A stretch of 64,000 bases of DNA from CAIXQW01 sp046049675 (GCA_046049675.1 JBJORA010000122.1:16563-80562), one strand, 5' to 3'. Counted from the stretch's first letter, positions 18,389 through 27,219 are shown. The notes: generated from the sequence alone by a model not told the origin. Made by a program: numbers and translations.

Positions 18389-19057
18389 ATGAAAGTAGCA
18401 ATTTTAGGCACAGGTAGCGTTGGACAAACAGTTGCAACAAAGTTTATTGAATTAGGCCACGAAGTAATGATGGGCACTAGAGTTCCATCTGACACGAACA
18501 GCAGAGAAAAATTTGCAGATTGGCATACGACAAATCCTAAAGTTCAATTGAGTACATTTGAAGACGCAGCTGCCTTTGGCGAAGTGATTATCAATGCATT
18601 GCTTGGCGCAATTACGCTCAGTGTATTCAAGGCAATAGGCGAACATCATCTTAGCGGCAAGGTGGTTCTAGATTTATCAAATCCACTAGATTTTAGCAAC
18701 GGCTTTCCACCAACCCTGCTTGAAGGCTACCACAACACAACTTCTCTCGCAGAAGAAATACAGAAATCTTTGCCAAATGTCAAAATAGTGAAAGCATTAA
18801 ACACAATGTGGGCAGGCGTAATGGTGAACCCTACAATGATTGGTGGCGGCGACCACAATGCCTTTATAGCGGGAAATGATAATGATGCTAAAGACACTGT
18901 AAGGGCTATCATGGTTTCGTTCGGATGGACCACAACTAACATTATTGATCTTGGCGACATTACAAAGGCTAAGGGCGTAGAAATGTATTTGCCCTTGTGG
19001 CTTAGTATTTTTGGTGCAACAAATAATGGCGCCTTCAATATTAAGATTGTGAGCTAG
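18389..19057 (+). CDS. NADPH-dependent F420-reductase-like (NpdG-type) NAD(P)-binding protein
   Basis: The 222-residue protein begins MKVAILGTGSVGQTVATKF, a Rossmann dinucleotide loop. HEVMMGTR ends the second strand, and the Arg suggests NADP(H) preference. Downstream KVVLDLSNPLDF, LPNVKIVKALNTMWAGVM and GNDNDAKDTVRAIMVSFGW match the family of NADP oxidoreductases related to coenzyme F420. F420 is not expected in Bacteroidota, so the real substrate is probably another one. It lies downstream of the AraC regulator, which may control it. Confidence 0.8.
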   Translation: MKVAILGTGSVGQTVATKFIELGHEVMMGTRVPSDTNSREKFADWHTTNPKVQLSTFEDAAAFGEVIINALLGAITLSVFKAIGEHHLSGKVVLDLSNPLDFSNGFPPTLLEGYHNTTSLAEEIQKSLPNVKIVKALNTMWAGVMVNPTMIGGGDHNAFIAGNDNDAKDTVRAIMVSFGWTTTNIIDLGDITKAKGVEMYLPLWLSIFGATNNGAFNIKIVS

Positions 19058-19157
19058 TCCCGATATCCTCAAATAAACATCTCAGTGCAACTGATAGACA
19101 GTGTGCATATTTATAATCTATCATTTGCAGAAGTATAAGGTTCACAGATTCTTTCGC

Positions 19158-19165
19158 TAATTTTA
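19158..19165 (+). promoter_or_regulatory. -7 element directly before the transglutaminase-fold gene
   Basis: TAATTTTA, one base off TAnnTTTG, ends 4 bp before the ATG, so the mRNA would be leaderless. No upstream TTG at standard spacing is seen. Confidence 0.35.
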
Positions 19166-19169
19166 CGGC

Positions 19170-21122
19170 ATGAAGTTTCTAACTACACTTTATACTTCTG
19201 CTTTACTTCTTGTATTTTCGGCCAATGCACAAGTACTATCTGTACCTAGCAGTGCTACGAGAAATGTTGCAGACTTGGGTTATGCTTTAGAGCAGGGCAC
19301 CAAATCAGATCTTGACAAAGTCAATGCCATTTTCACCTGGGTTACTGCCAACATGAAGGGCGAAACAAAAACGACCATTAAACGCAAAGATGGCTTTAGT
19401 CCAAACGCAATACTTAAAAGGCGAGTTGCTACGCCATTTGAATATTGCATTCTCGTAGAGGCCTTGTGCAAAGAAATGAATTTGAAAAGTGCCATCATTT
19501 CTGGCTACAAGCGCGATTGGAAATTTGATACTGGCGATACTTTATATAGTGCCTTGTATTATTGGAATGCTGTTAGCATTGGTGGCGAATGGCACTTTAT
19601 GGATTGCTACTTAGGTAGCGGCAGCATCGTACCATACAAAACATTTATGCAACGCCTACTTGCAAAAATTAGCAAAAACGCCGCTGAAGGCAAACCGAAA
19701 TTTAGGTTTGAAAAAAAGTATGATGCTAGCCATTTGATGCCAGACCCTGAAACATACAGACTTACAACTATTGCCGATGATCCTGTTTGGCAACTTACAG
19801 ATGTGGTAATGCCATTGTCTGTATTTGTTCGTGGACAAGATAGCATAGAAGCTTTTAATCAAACTTCTAATCCACAGCGCCGCAACCCTGCACTCGATAG
19901 ATTTGCGGAGAAAGATGCATTTGCTAGAGCAAGAGATAGTGAGCCACGCATACTTGAGTTTAATGCTAAAAACAGCCTTGCAATAAGTGAGCGCTACTAT
20001 ATGCTGGGCATAGAAACCTCTCGCAGACTGCTTAGCAAAACTTCCAACGAAGAAGCTGAGGCTAATGTAGAAGACGTTGAGGCAAGTTTAACCAAGGCCA
20101 AAGAGTTGTTGATTCAAGCAAAAAAAGATGAGGCTAAAAATTATCAGGCGCAACGCACGAAGAATTTAGAAAAGAAAAAACACTATACACAATATCAACA
20201 AAGTATTGAACAAGCCAATAGAACATTACTTGCCAGCATAAAGCAACATACAAAAGCAGCTAAAATTGTTGGCACGAAAGTGAACGCAGCACGCAAACAA
20301 GTGCAAGCCATGCAAGCAGATATTGCCAGGGTAGAATTACAAGATGTAGCTACAATGAGCAACCCAATTCCAAGTACTAGCGACGAGGCCAACAAACTGC
20401 GCGATAGTGTGAATGCTAGAAATACACAGCTGTCAGCTCAAACTACCAATATTGCTAACATGAAAACGAGTATTCGAAATTTGGAGACGCAGCAAAAAGT
20501 GATTGCTAGCCAAATATCTGACGACATGGATAGTACATTCCAAAATCTTGCAAACTGCACAAAAGCAAGAGCTAAAGGACAAGACCACTACGACGAAGAT
20601 GTACAACGTTTTGAAGCATCTGTTACAACTATTCGTCAAAACTCATTAGACTCATTGCAGAAAAAATACCTTTCTAATATGGATACGCTGGATGCCATGT
20701 ACGTACGCCTTCAAACCACTATGCAAAAAACGGCGCAAACCTTTATTAGCAGCCTAAAAGATATACAAACCTATCAGAGAAAAATAGGCGGCAAAGATCC
20801 TATACTAAGTAGTTATAAGAGTTTAGAACGCAGATGCAAGCAATTACTAGAAGAATCAATAGAATTAGGCAATCAACAAGTATCGATGCACAACGACTGC
20901 AATACCGTACTTGCACGACAGGCCAACAACTATGCAGGCCAAAATAAACTTCTAGACCTCTGCAAAAAAATAGAGAAACAGCGTTACGACATTATTGCCG
21001 GACTACTCAAATCTGAAGAAGAGCAAGTCAAAAAAATGATTGATAGCCGCAAAGAAGAAATAACGGAAACATCTAAGCGTATCAGAAAGCTCAAGAAAGC
21101 TTTAGAGAAGAGTCAGTTTTAG
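19170..21122 (+). CDS. Exported transglutaminase-fold protein with long coiled coil, probably non-catalytic
   Basis: The 650-residue protein has a Sec signal (cleaved near SANA-Q). Residues 35-150 match the transglutaminase core: VNAIFTWVTANMKG, SAIISGYKRDW and GGEWHFMDCYLGSGS. The usual GxC active-site Cys position aligns with Pro89, the HAWN His with Tyr130 (YYWN), and only the Asp (Asp145) is kept. This resembles eukaryotic Ky-type and other pseudo-transglutaminases. Residues about 285-650 are charged helix with heptads and almost no glycine, a long coiled coil. I infer a periplasmic scaffold or binding protein. No partner gene is apparent on either side. Confidence 0.7.
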   Translation: MKFLTTLYTSALLLVFSANAQVLSVPSSATRNVADLGYALEQGTKSDLDKVNAIFTWVTANMKGETKTTIKRKDGFSPNAILKRRVATPFEYCILVEALCKEMNLKSAIISGYKRDWKFDTGDTLYSALYYWNAVSIGGEWHFMDCYLGSGSIVPYKTFMQRLLAKISKNAAEGKPKFRFEKKYDASHLMPDPETYRLTTIADDPVWQLTDVVMPLSVFVRGQDSIEAFNQTSNPQRRNPALDRFAEKDAFARARDSEPRILEFNAKNSLAISERYYMLGIETSRRLLSKTSNEEAEANVEDVEASLTKAKELLIQAKKDEAKNYQAQRTKNLEKKKHYTQYQQSIEQANRTLLASIKQHTKAAKIVGTKVNAARKQVQAMQADIARVELQDVATMSNPIPSTSDEANKLRDSVNARNTQLSAQTTNIANMKTSIRNLETQQKVIASQISDDMDSTFQNLANCTKARAKGQDHYDEDVQRFEASVTTIRQNSLDSLQKKYLSNMDTLDAMYVRLQTTMQKTAQTFISSLKDIQTYQRKIGGKDPILSSYKSLERRCKQLLEESIELGNQQVSMHNDCNTVLARQANNYAGQNKLLDLCKKIEKQRYDIIAGLLKSEEEQVKKMIDSRKEEITETSKRIRKLKKALEKSQF

Positions 21123-21166
21123 AAAGCTGCGTAAGCTTTTTAACATTGACATGCTTTTGCTGCCGT

Positions 21167-21543
21167 AGCTGCTTAAGTTTTCCAACGTAGCTGCTTAAGG
21201 TTTCCAACCTTAAGCAAGCGTCATATGGACTTTGGCCATATTAAAACAATAGCGTGGCTGAAAGCCACATAACACTTTCGTAAAGTGCAACGCCTGATGA
21301 AGCATTGCTGCACAGCTGCTTAAGGTTTCCAACCTTAAGCAAGCGTCATGTGGACTTTGTCCATACAAAAACAAAAGCGTGGCTGAAAGCCACATAACAC
21401 TTTCATAAAGTACCACACCTTATGAAGCATTGCTGAATAGCTGCTTAAGGTTTCCAACCTTAGGCAAGTCTGTAGCTGCTTAAGGTTTCCAACCTTAAGC
21501 AAGCGTCATGTGGACTTTGTCCATACAAAAAAATAGCGAGGCA
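21167..21543 (+). repeat. Left block of 125-bp four-hairpin repeats (REP-like array)
   Basis: Head-to-tail copies start at 21189 and 21314 (both 125 bp), with a 35-bp partial at 21439, an interrupted one from 21474, and a short fragment at 21167. Each full copy holds three or four small palindromes in a fixed order. The first is GCTTAAGGTT, loop TCC, AACCTTAAGC. The second is TGGAC, loop TTT, GTCCA. The third is GTGGCT, loop GAA, AGCCAC. The fourth is related to TTCATAAGGTC, loop AAA, GACCTTATGAA. GTAG precedes three of the left copies. No gene is seen from 21123 to 21593; short frames in it are made of the repeat itself. Confidence 0.9.
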
Positions 21544-21593
21544 AAAATTCATATAAAGTACTCACAGGGTCAAATACCAAGCTGCATCACCCA

Positions 21594-22193
21594 TTACCAC
21601 AAATCCAAACTAATAAAATTATTGCGGCCAGATGACGACGTCAGCGGCGGTGATTGCAATTCTATCTGTAATAATCCTGAACCAGAAATATAATTGGAAG
21701 CACTGCAATAAATGTACTGATGTGCTTTCTCTACAATGCCAGCACGAACAGGATTCATATGGATATAATTGAGTTTGATCCAAAAAAAATCTGGCGAATA
21801 AACCTCTTCAGGGTGATTACCATTGCGCCAAAATTTATAAACCTCATTATTGTTTGTACTCATGGCGGCAAACTCAAATCGCTTAAGCATCCAATCTTTT
21901 CTACTCTCAGGTGTTGTCGCAATTGTTTTCAAAATTGTGGTAGCGCAGTGGCGCTTTAATTCGCCAATTATTTTGGAAAGTTCTCCTGTACTTGACTGCA
22001 AAATGGCATGCACATGATTACTCATAATACAATAACCAAATACAAGCAATCCTTTATTCATCTGACAATATCTGAAGCTATCAATCACAATATCTCTATA
22101 AATTTTTCTAGAGAAAACATCTACCCAATCTACAACAGTAAATGTTACAAAATGAATTGCACTTTGGTCATTTATTTTATACCCACCCGACAT
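21594..22193 (-). mobile_element. REP-associated tyrosine transposase (RAYT, HUH/Y1 family)
   Basis: This is a 199-residue transposase from the ATG at 22193. It has the HUH motif in YCIMSNHVHAILQ and the catalytic Tyr in IKLNYIHMNPVRAGIVEKAHQYIYCS, both hallmarks of IS200/IS605-like Y1 enzymes. The N-terminal MSGGYKINDQSAIHFVTF with VDWVDVFSR is typical of Bacteroidota RAYTs. The frame is open further upstream to 22481, but that part is translated repeat DNA and is excluded. The gene appears intact. It lies between two blocks of the hairpin repeat, as RAYTs lie beside the REPs they are thought to mobilise by single-stranded DNA transfer. No insertion-sequence ends beyond the repeats are visible. 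Confidence 0.9.
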
Positions 22194-22255
22194 GCGAAAT
22201 AGTAAAATTAATTTTTTCTTGGAAAACTTACAAATTGCAGCGCTAAAAGCTGCAT

Positions 22256-22650
22256 AGCTACTTAAGGTTTTTAACCAAAGCTGCTTAAGGTCTCCAACCT
22301 TAAGCAAGTATCTTGTGGACTCTGTCCATAAAAATATATAGGGTGGCTGAAAGCCACATAACACTTTCATAAGGTCAAAGACCTTATGAAGCATCGCTGC
22401 ACAGCTGCTTAAGGTTTCCAACCTTAAGCAAGTGTCTTGTGGACGCAGTCCATAAAAAAATATACGGTGGCTGAAAGCCACATCACACTTTCATAACGTC
22501 AAAGACCTTATGAAGCTGCGCATCGCTGCATAGCTGCTTAAGGTTTCCAACCTTAAGCAAGCGTCATCTGGACTTTGTCCATACAAAAACAAAGCATGGC
22601 TGAAAGCCACATAACAATTACATCAGGAAGCACAACTTATGAAGCCCTCT
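22256..22650 (+). repeat. Right block of 125-bp four-hairpin repeats
   Basis: A fragment at 22256 is followed by copies at 22279 (124 bp), 22403 (129 bp) and 22532 (about 119 bp, its 3' end decayed), all in the same orientation as the left block. The copy at 22279 has the best fourth hairpin, an 11-bp perfect stem TTCATAAGGTC / GACCTTATGAA with loop AAA. The loop of the second hairpin varies (TCT, GCA, TTT) while the stem is kept, a sign of selection for structure. No gene is seen between 22194 and 22745. Confidence 0.9.
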
Positions 22651-22745
22651 AGCGCAGGTTACACATACTGCCAATAGCGTATACTAAATAAGTATCGCGA
22701 CTAAACATCACATTATGGGTGTTGCAAATCTCTGTAACTTGCCGT

Positions 22746-23840
22746 ATGCACGGTTTTCATTTTAGCAAGTACACGCCACAGAGTGGTGGCAGTGCCTATC
22801 AGAAAATGATGGATGCCTTTATGGAATTGCTAAACTATACTGCGGGCGATGCAGGTGAGGCACTAAGTTGGATGACCGAGCTTGATAAAAAATTCAAGTT
22901 AAGCGAACCTGAGTACGGTATTGGCGACTTTATTGAAGACTTAAAAAAGCAAGGATTCATAAAAGAAAATCCGACTAATGGTGACTTAAGCATTACTAGT
23001 AAAACAGAGCAGACGATTCGTAAACGCAGCCTTGATGAAATTTTTGGCAAGCTACGTAAAGGCAAACAAGGCGACCATCGCACATTCAAAACTGGCAAGG
23101 GCGATGAGCAGAATCCAGAAACTCGTGACTATGAATTTGGCGATGGCATGGAAAACATTGCGCTTACCAATAGTCTTCGGAATGCCCAAATCAACCATGG
23201 CATAGACAACTTCCAATTGAACGAAAACGATTTAGAAGTTTTCGAAAAAGACTACAAATCGCAAACAAGTACTGTGCTAATGATAGACATATCGCACAGT
23301 ATGATCTTGTATGGCGAGGATAGAATTACGCCTGCAAAAAAAGTCGCGATGGCCTTGGCAGAACTCATCAAAACAAAGTATCCAAAAGACACTTTAGATA
23401 TTATAGTTTTTGGCAACGATGCTTGGCAGATTCAAATTAAAGACCTACCCTACTTGCAAGTTGGCCCTTACCACACCAACACCATTGCCGGGCTGCAACT
23501 TGCAATGGACCTATTGCGTAAGCGCAAGAATGCTAATAAGCAAATTTTTATGATTACCGACGGCAAACCTACTTGCATGAAAGTAGGTGCGCGTTACTAC
23601 AAGAACAGTTACGGTATTGACACCAAAATTCTTAATAAGACATTGGAGCTCGCGTTACAGCTGAAGAAGTTGCGCATACCAGTTATAACATTTATGATTG
23701 CCACTGACCCTTATTTGGAAGCATTTGTGAAGGAATTCACGCAAACAAATAATGGCAAGGCATTTTACTCTTCGCTGGAAGGCTTGGGTAGCTTCATCTT
23801 TGAGGACTACGAAAAAAATAAAAGAAAAAAATTACGATAG
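22746..23840 (+). CDS. VWA-domain protein partnered with a MoxR-like ATPase
   Basis: The protein is 364 residues from the ATG at 22746 (an in-frame TTG-type start lies 27 bp upstream). The N-terminal 180 residues are helical and charged. The VWA domain (about 185-350) has the MIDAS motif STVLMIDISHSM (DxSxS), the conserved Thr region near GPYHTNTIAGL, and FMITDGKPTCMK with the third metal-ligand Asp. In AAA+/VWA pairs the ATPase remodels a client bound through the VWA protein and a metal ion, as in magnesium chelatase and MoxR systems. The ATPase gene begins 2 bp after the stop. The client is unknown. Confidence 0.85.
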   Translation: MHGFHFSKYTPQSGGSAYQKMMDAFMELLNYTAGDAGEALSWMTELDKKFKLSEPEYGIGDFIEDLKKQGFIKENPTNGDLSITSKTEQTIRKRSLDEIFGKLRKGKQGDHRTFKTGKGDEQNPETRDYEFGDGMENIALTNSLRNAQINHGIDNFQLNENDLEVFEKDYKSQTSTVLMIDISHSMILYGEDRITPAKKVAMALAELIKTKYPKDTLDIIVFGNDAWQIQIKDLPYLQVGPYHTNTIAGLQLAMDLLRKRKNANKQIFMITDGKPTCMKVGARYYKNSYGIDTKILNKTLELALQLKKLRIPVITFMIATDPYLEAFVKEFTQTNNGKAFYSSLEGLGSFIFEDYEKNKRKKLR

Positions 23841-23842
23841 CA

Positions 23843-25342
23843 ATGAAATTGAATTTACCAAAGACACTAGGCGAATTAAAAGCAAGTGGATATACTACGA
23901 AAACAATAAAGCAAGAAATACGCGAAAACATAATTACTGCACTCCAAAACGGCACAGAAACTTTTCCTGGCATACATGGTTATGAAGATACAGTTATACC
24001 AGATATGGAGCGTGCTATGCTTAGTCAGCACAACATACTACTGCTAGGTTTACGCGGACAGGCAAAGACGCGTGTGGCGCGCATGATGACACGTTTCTTG
24101 GACGAATATGTACCCGTAGTGCAAGGCAGTCCACTTAATGATGACCCTATGGCTCCAATAAGCAGTTATGCCAAAAAACTTATTGAGGAGCTTGGCGATG
24201 CTACACCAATCACCTATTGGCATCGCGACGAACGTTTTGTTGAAAAACTAGCTACACCAGATACAAGTATGGCTGATTTGATTGGCGATATCGACCCAAT
24301 CAAAGCTGCCAACCTAAAGCTATCGCTTAGCAGCGAAGAGGTCATACACTATGGTTTAATTCCTCGCAGTAATCGTGCTATATTTGTTATTAACGAATTG
24401 CCAGATTTGCAAGCGCGTATACAAGTATCGCTGTTTAATATTTTGCAAGAAGGTGATATACAAATTCGCGGTTTTACTTTACGTATTCCATTAGATATTC
24501 AGTTTGTGTTTACTGCAAACCCCGAAGACTATACCAATCGTGGTAGTATTGTTACGCCACTTAAGGATAGAATAGAAAGTCAAATATTGACGCACTATCC
24601 CGAAAGCAGGGAAATTGGTATGACCATTACGAAGCAAGAGGCACAAGTATTACCTGCTCAAAAAGACATCATTGAATGCCCACCTTTACTACATGAACTC
24701 ATTGAAGAGATTGCAGTGCAAGCACGGGCAAGCGAGTTTGTTGACAAAAAAAGTGGCGTAAGTGCTCGATTAACAATTGCCGCCATGGAAAACTTATATG
24801 CAAGTGCAGAGCGCAGGTTACTGCTTAATAAAGAAGCTCAAGGTCATATGCGCATGGCCGACTTATATGGTGTACTGCAAGCCATCACTGGTAAAATTGA
24901 ATTGGTGTACGAGGGTGAGCAAGAAGGCAGCGGCTCAGTTGCATTGATGTTAGTAAGCAAAGCCATTAGGAGCACATTCATCAAGTACTTTCCGGATCCT
25001 GAGAAATTAAAGAAGGTGAAAAATCAGAAGCTCAATGTTTACGCCGAAGTAATAAATTGGTTCAGCGCCAATGGTGTGCTTTCAATTCAAAACACACTAT
25101 CTGACAAGGCCTACACTGAACTACTTAGTAGCGTTAGTGGTTTAGATAAAGTTGTAGATGCTTTTATTTCAAGCAAAGGAAGCACGCATTCAAAATTGCT
25201 TTGGATGGAATTTGTGTTGCACGGCCTAAGCGAGTATAGCGTTATCACAAAATCTATTGGCAATGCCAAGCAAGATTTTGCAGATATATTGAGTAGTCTT
25301 TTGTCGAGTGATTTCTCGGACGAAGATGAGGAGGATTTCTAG
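23843..25342 (+). CDS. MoxR/ChlI-like AAA+ ATPase
   Basis: The 499-residue ATPase has Walker A GLRGQAKT near residue 70. The usual Walker B acid pair appears as Asn-Glu in AIFVINELPDLQARIQVSL, which seems to be the form normal for this ChlI-related group. It also has a pre-sensor beta-hairpin-like DIQIRGFTLRIPL, sensor 1 FVFTANPEDYTNRG and sensor 2 in KSGVSARLTIAAMENLYA. It is longer than MoxR (about 330), with a C-terminal helical extension ending in a very acidic tail (DFSDEDEEDF). It is cotranscribed with the VWA gene, and the two likely form one complex. Confidence 0.85.
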   Translation: MKLNLPKTLGELKASGYTTKTIKQEIRENIITALQNGTETFPGIHGYEDTVIPDMERAMLSQHNILLLGLRGQAKTRVARMMTRFLDEYVPVVQGSPLNDDPMAPISSYAKKLIEELGDATPITYWHRDERFVEKLATPDTSMADLIGDIDPIKAANLKLSLSSEEVIHYGLIPRSNRAIFVINELPDLQARIQVSLFNILQEGDIQIRGFTLRIPLDIQFVFTANPEDYTNRGSIVTPLKDRIESQILTHYPESREIGMTITKQEAQVLPAQKDIIECPPLLHELIEEIAVQARASEFVDKKSGVSARLTIAAMENLYASAERRLLLNKEAQGHMRMADLYGVLQAITGKIELVYEGEQEGSGSVALMLVSKAIRSTFIKYFPDPEKLKKVKNQKLNVYAEVINWFSANGVLSIQNTLSDKAYTELLSSVSGLDKVVDAFISSKGSTHSKLLWMEFVLHGLSEYSVITKSIGNAKQDFADILSSLLSSDFSDEDEEDF

Positions 25343-25424
25343 GGGTTTGTAGTTCGCTATGTCTTTTTACGCTGTCTGTTTATCATTGTGCGCTATTGTG
25401 ACACCAGCGTAAATACGTTTATTC

Positions 25425-25542
25425 ATGGCTGCAAACTTAAGCACGGGACATATGGCCTTTATCGATAAAATTAAATGCTTTAGCAGTTTTTGGCCACATA
25501 CTAAAAAAAGACTTTCACAAGGCCTAAGACCCTATGTAACAA
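25425..25542 (+). repeat. Decayed copy of the four-hairpin repeat
   Basis: This intergenic stretch keeps the order and wording of the 125-bp repeat in weakened form: ACTTAAGCACGGGACATATG against CCTTAAGCAAGCGTCATATG, then TTTTTGGCCACATACT, GACTTTCACAAGG and AAGACCCTATG. The palindromes are broken. It shows that the repeat once lay downstream of the VWA/AAA+ operon too. Confidence 0.55.
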
Positions 25543-25580
25543 AAAAGCGAATCTTAGAACAGCCTGTCTTCTGATTCTGA

Positions 25581-25614
25581 TTCTCTTTCTCTTTCTCTTT
25601 CTCTTTCTCTTTCT
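25581..25614 (+). repeat. TTCTCT microsatellite
   Basis: There are more than five tandem copies of the hexamer TTCTCT, just 3 bp downstream of the fabI stop codon (fabI is on the minus strand). Together with the decayed repeat it fills the 275-bp gap after the AAA+ gene, where I see no other feature. Confidence 0.85.
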
Positions 25615-25617
25615 ACT

Positions 25618-26442
25618 CTACTCACCCTTCTCCATCAACTCCTTCACAATAGCCTCACTTACACCAGTAAAACTAAAGCCACCATCGTGGAAGAGGTTTT
25701 GCATGGTAACCATTCGCGTAAGGTCGCTAAATAAGGTGATGCAGTAGTTGGCACAGTCTTCTGCACTTGCATTACCAAGTGGACTAAGCTTGTCTGCATA
25801 ACTAAAGAAAGCGTCAAAACCACTTACACCGCTGCCAGCTGTGGTACGTGTAGGGCTTTGAGATACCGTGTTGATACGTACTTTTTTGCGTGTACCATAG
25901 TGGTAGCCAAAACTGCGCGTAATGCTTTCCAACAGGGCTTTTGCATCAGCCATATCATTGTAGTCTGGAAATACGCGTTGTGCTGCAATATAAGTAAGTG
26001 CTACTACACTACCCCACTCGCTAATAGCATCTAGCTTCATGCAGGCTTGCAAGAGCTTGTGGAGGCTCATAGCGCTTACATCCATTGCTTTGATATAATT
26101 GTCGTAGTTGCTTTCGGTATAGTGTATCTTTTTACGCACATTGGGGCTCATGCCAATGCTATGCAAGACGAAATCTATTTTGCCGCCAAGCTTGTCCATA
26201 CTTTTTTGCAATACATCCTCTAGCTCGGCGCTATTGGTTGCATCAGCAGGAATTACAAGGGCATCGCCACAGGCAGCAGCAAGGTTGTTTATTTCGCCCA
26301 TACGCATGGCCAATGGTGCATTACTTAATGTAAACACAGCACCATGCTCGTACGCTTTTAAAGCAATTTGCCAAGCGATAGAACTTTCGTTTAGGGCGCC
26401 AAAAATTATTCCTCTTTTACCTTGTAGCAATCCTGTACTCAT
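25618..26442 (-). CDS. fabI: Enoyl-[acyl-carrier-protein] reductase FabI
   Basis: The 274-residue enzyme performs the last reduction of each fatty-acid elongation cycle with NAD(P)H. The FabI-type nucleotide site is GKRGIIFGALNESSIAWQIA. The catalytic Tyr/Lys pair lies in AQRVFPDYNDMADAKALLES (Tyr-x6-Lys), and IGMSPNVRKK and the C-terminal GGFSFTGVSE are also family features. The length is close to E. coli FabI (262). It is a single gene, bounded by a terminator upstream (from the lipoprotein gene) and the CT repeat downstream. Confidence 0.95.
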   Translation of the reverse strand: MSTGLLQGKRGIIFGALNESSIAWQIALKAYEHGAVFTLSNAPLAMRMGEINNLAAACGDALVIPADATNSAELEDVLQKSMDKLGGKIDFVLHSIGMSPNVRKKIHYTESNYDNYIKAMDVSAMSLHKLLQACMKLDAISEWGSVVALTYIAAQRVFPDYNDMADAKALLESITRSFGYHYGTRKKVRINTVSQSPTRTTAGSGVSGFDAFFSYADKLSPLGNASAEDCANYCITLFSDLTRMVTMQNLFHDGGFSFTGVSEAIVKELMEKGE

Positions 26443-26487
26443 AATAGTTTTAATGTATGCGCTAAGGTAGTGCTTAGCAACAAAAAA

Positions 26488-26506
26488 GCGATCTAAATTA
26501 GATCGC
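26488..26506 (-). terminator. Terminator after the EGF-like lipoprotein gene
   Basis: An 8-bp stem (GCGATCTA / TAGATCGC) with a 3-nt loop is followed on the minus strand by TTTTTTG. It ends the gene at 26536-27090. Confidence 0.75.
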
Positions 26507-26535
26507 CTTTCTTAAAATATTTTTTTTAATTACTT

Positions 26536-27090
26536 TTATTTAGCCCACTTGCTTAAGACGCCATCGTCACCATCTTCAGGGAATCCATACTCGTTGCGCA
26601 AGCCTTGTGCATCAATCACATAATACCACAACTCTATTGTAGCATGCTGATAGTAGTGTTGGTCTAAGCCATTCGTGCTTACAATTCTACCAAAACCTTC
26701 AACAGTATTGCCTTGCACAACTTGCTTTGGAATAGTGATACTATCACCAAGTACAGTAGCTACAACTGGCTCACTAATTTTGTTTTGAAGATTGCGCAAC
26801 CATACCTCGTTTACCTTAAGGCTAGAATGTGCTTCAATATAACTTGGGTACTGATCAAAAGAACTTAAAGTACCGTCTTCGTTTACATTCCAAATGCCAA
26901 CAAATTTGTCGCGCATTACCGTTTCGCAGTGTACACCCTCGTAACCTACTTGGCATTTACAACCGCCCTCTACACAAGTGCCGCTGTATGCACATACTAT
27001 ACCTTTACAAGGATCGTCCTCACAACTTACCAAAAACACAGTGGCGAACATGAACAATGTGCTGCATGCCGCTATCAAAATTGACCTCAT
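26536..27090 (-). CDS. Lipoprotein with EGF-like domain
   Basis: The 184-residue protein has a lipoprotein signal (FATVFLVSC, Cys23) and then one EGF-like module: CKGIVCAYSGTCVEGGCKCQ followed by VGYEGVHCE, with six cysteines in the EGF pattern. The remaining 120 residues form a beta-rich domain with GIWNVNEDGTLSSF, of a lipocalin-like type common in Bacteroidota lipoproteins. Function is unknown; exposed outer-membrane or periplasmic location is likely. It has its own terminator and stands alone. Confidence 0.75.
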   Translation of the reverse strand: MRSILIAACSTLFMFATVFLVSCEDDPCKGIVCAYSGTCVEGGCKCQVGYEGVHCETVMRDKFVGIWNVNEDGTLSSFDQYPSYIEAHSSLKVNEVWLRNLQNKISEPVVATVLGDSITIPKQVVQGNTVEGFGRIVSTNGLDQHYYQHATIELWYYVIDAQGLRNEYGFPEDGDDGVLSKWAK

Positions 27091-27173
27091 ATTGAGTGCA
27101 AAATATCACAAAAAACGCAATTCGGCCGCTTAATTGGCTAATTTTTTATCACATTGGCTTATCAACATCCCCA

Positions 27174-27197
27174 TTTGGGGCAAATAAGCCCCCCAAA
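27174..27197. other. Hairpin between the lipoprotein gene and ccmF
   Basis: TTTGGGG and CCCCAAA form a 7-bp stem with a 10-nt loop, 23 bp beyond the ccmF stop. No T-run follows on the minus strand, so it is at best an atypical terminator or an mRNA 3' end protector. Confidence 0.3.
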
Positions 27198-27219
27198 ATC
27201 TGCTGTAAAGGATGCTTAC

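Noticed and set aside
21210..22481. Open frames on the minus strand with repeated motifs such as CLRLETLSSCAAML
   Set aside because: They are translations of the hairpin repeat; only the part from the ATG at 22193 encodes the transposase.
21167..22650. CRISPR-like appearance of regular repeats
   Set aside because: Units are 125 bp, contiguous head-to-tail copies without unique spacers, and there are no cas genes nearby.
25581..25614. CT-rich tract as a terminator of fabI
   Set aside because: It has no hairpin; on the minus strand it is a GA-rich run rather than T-rich.
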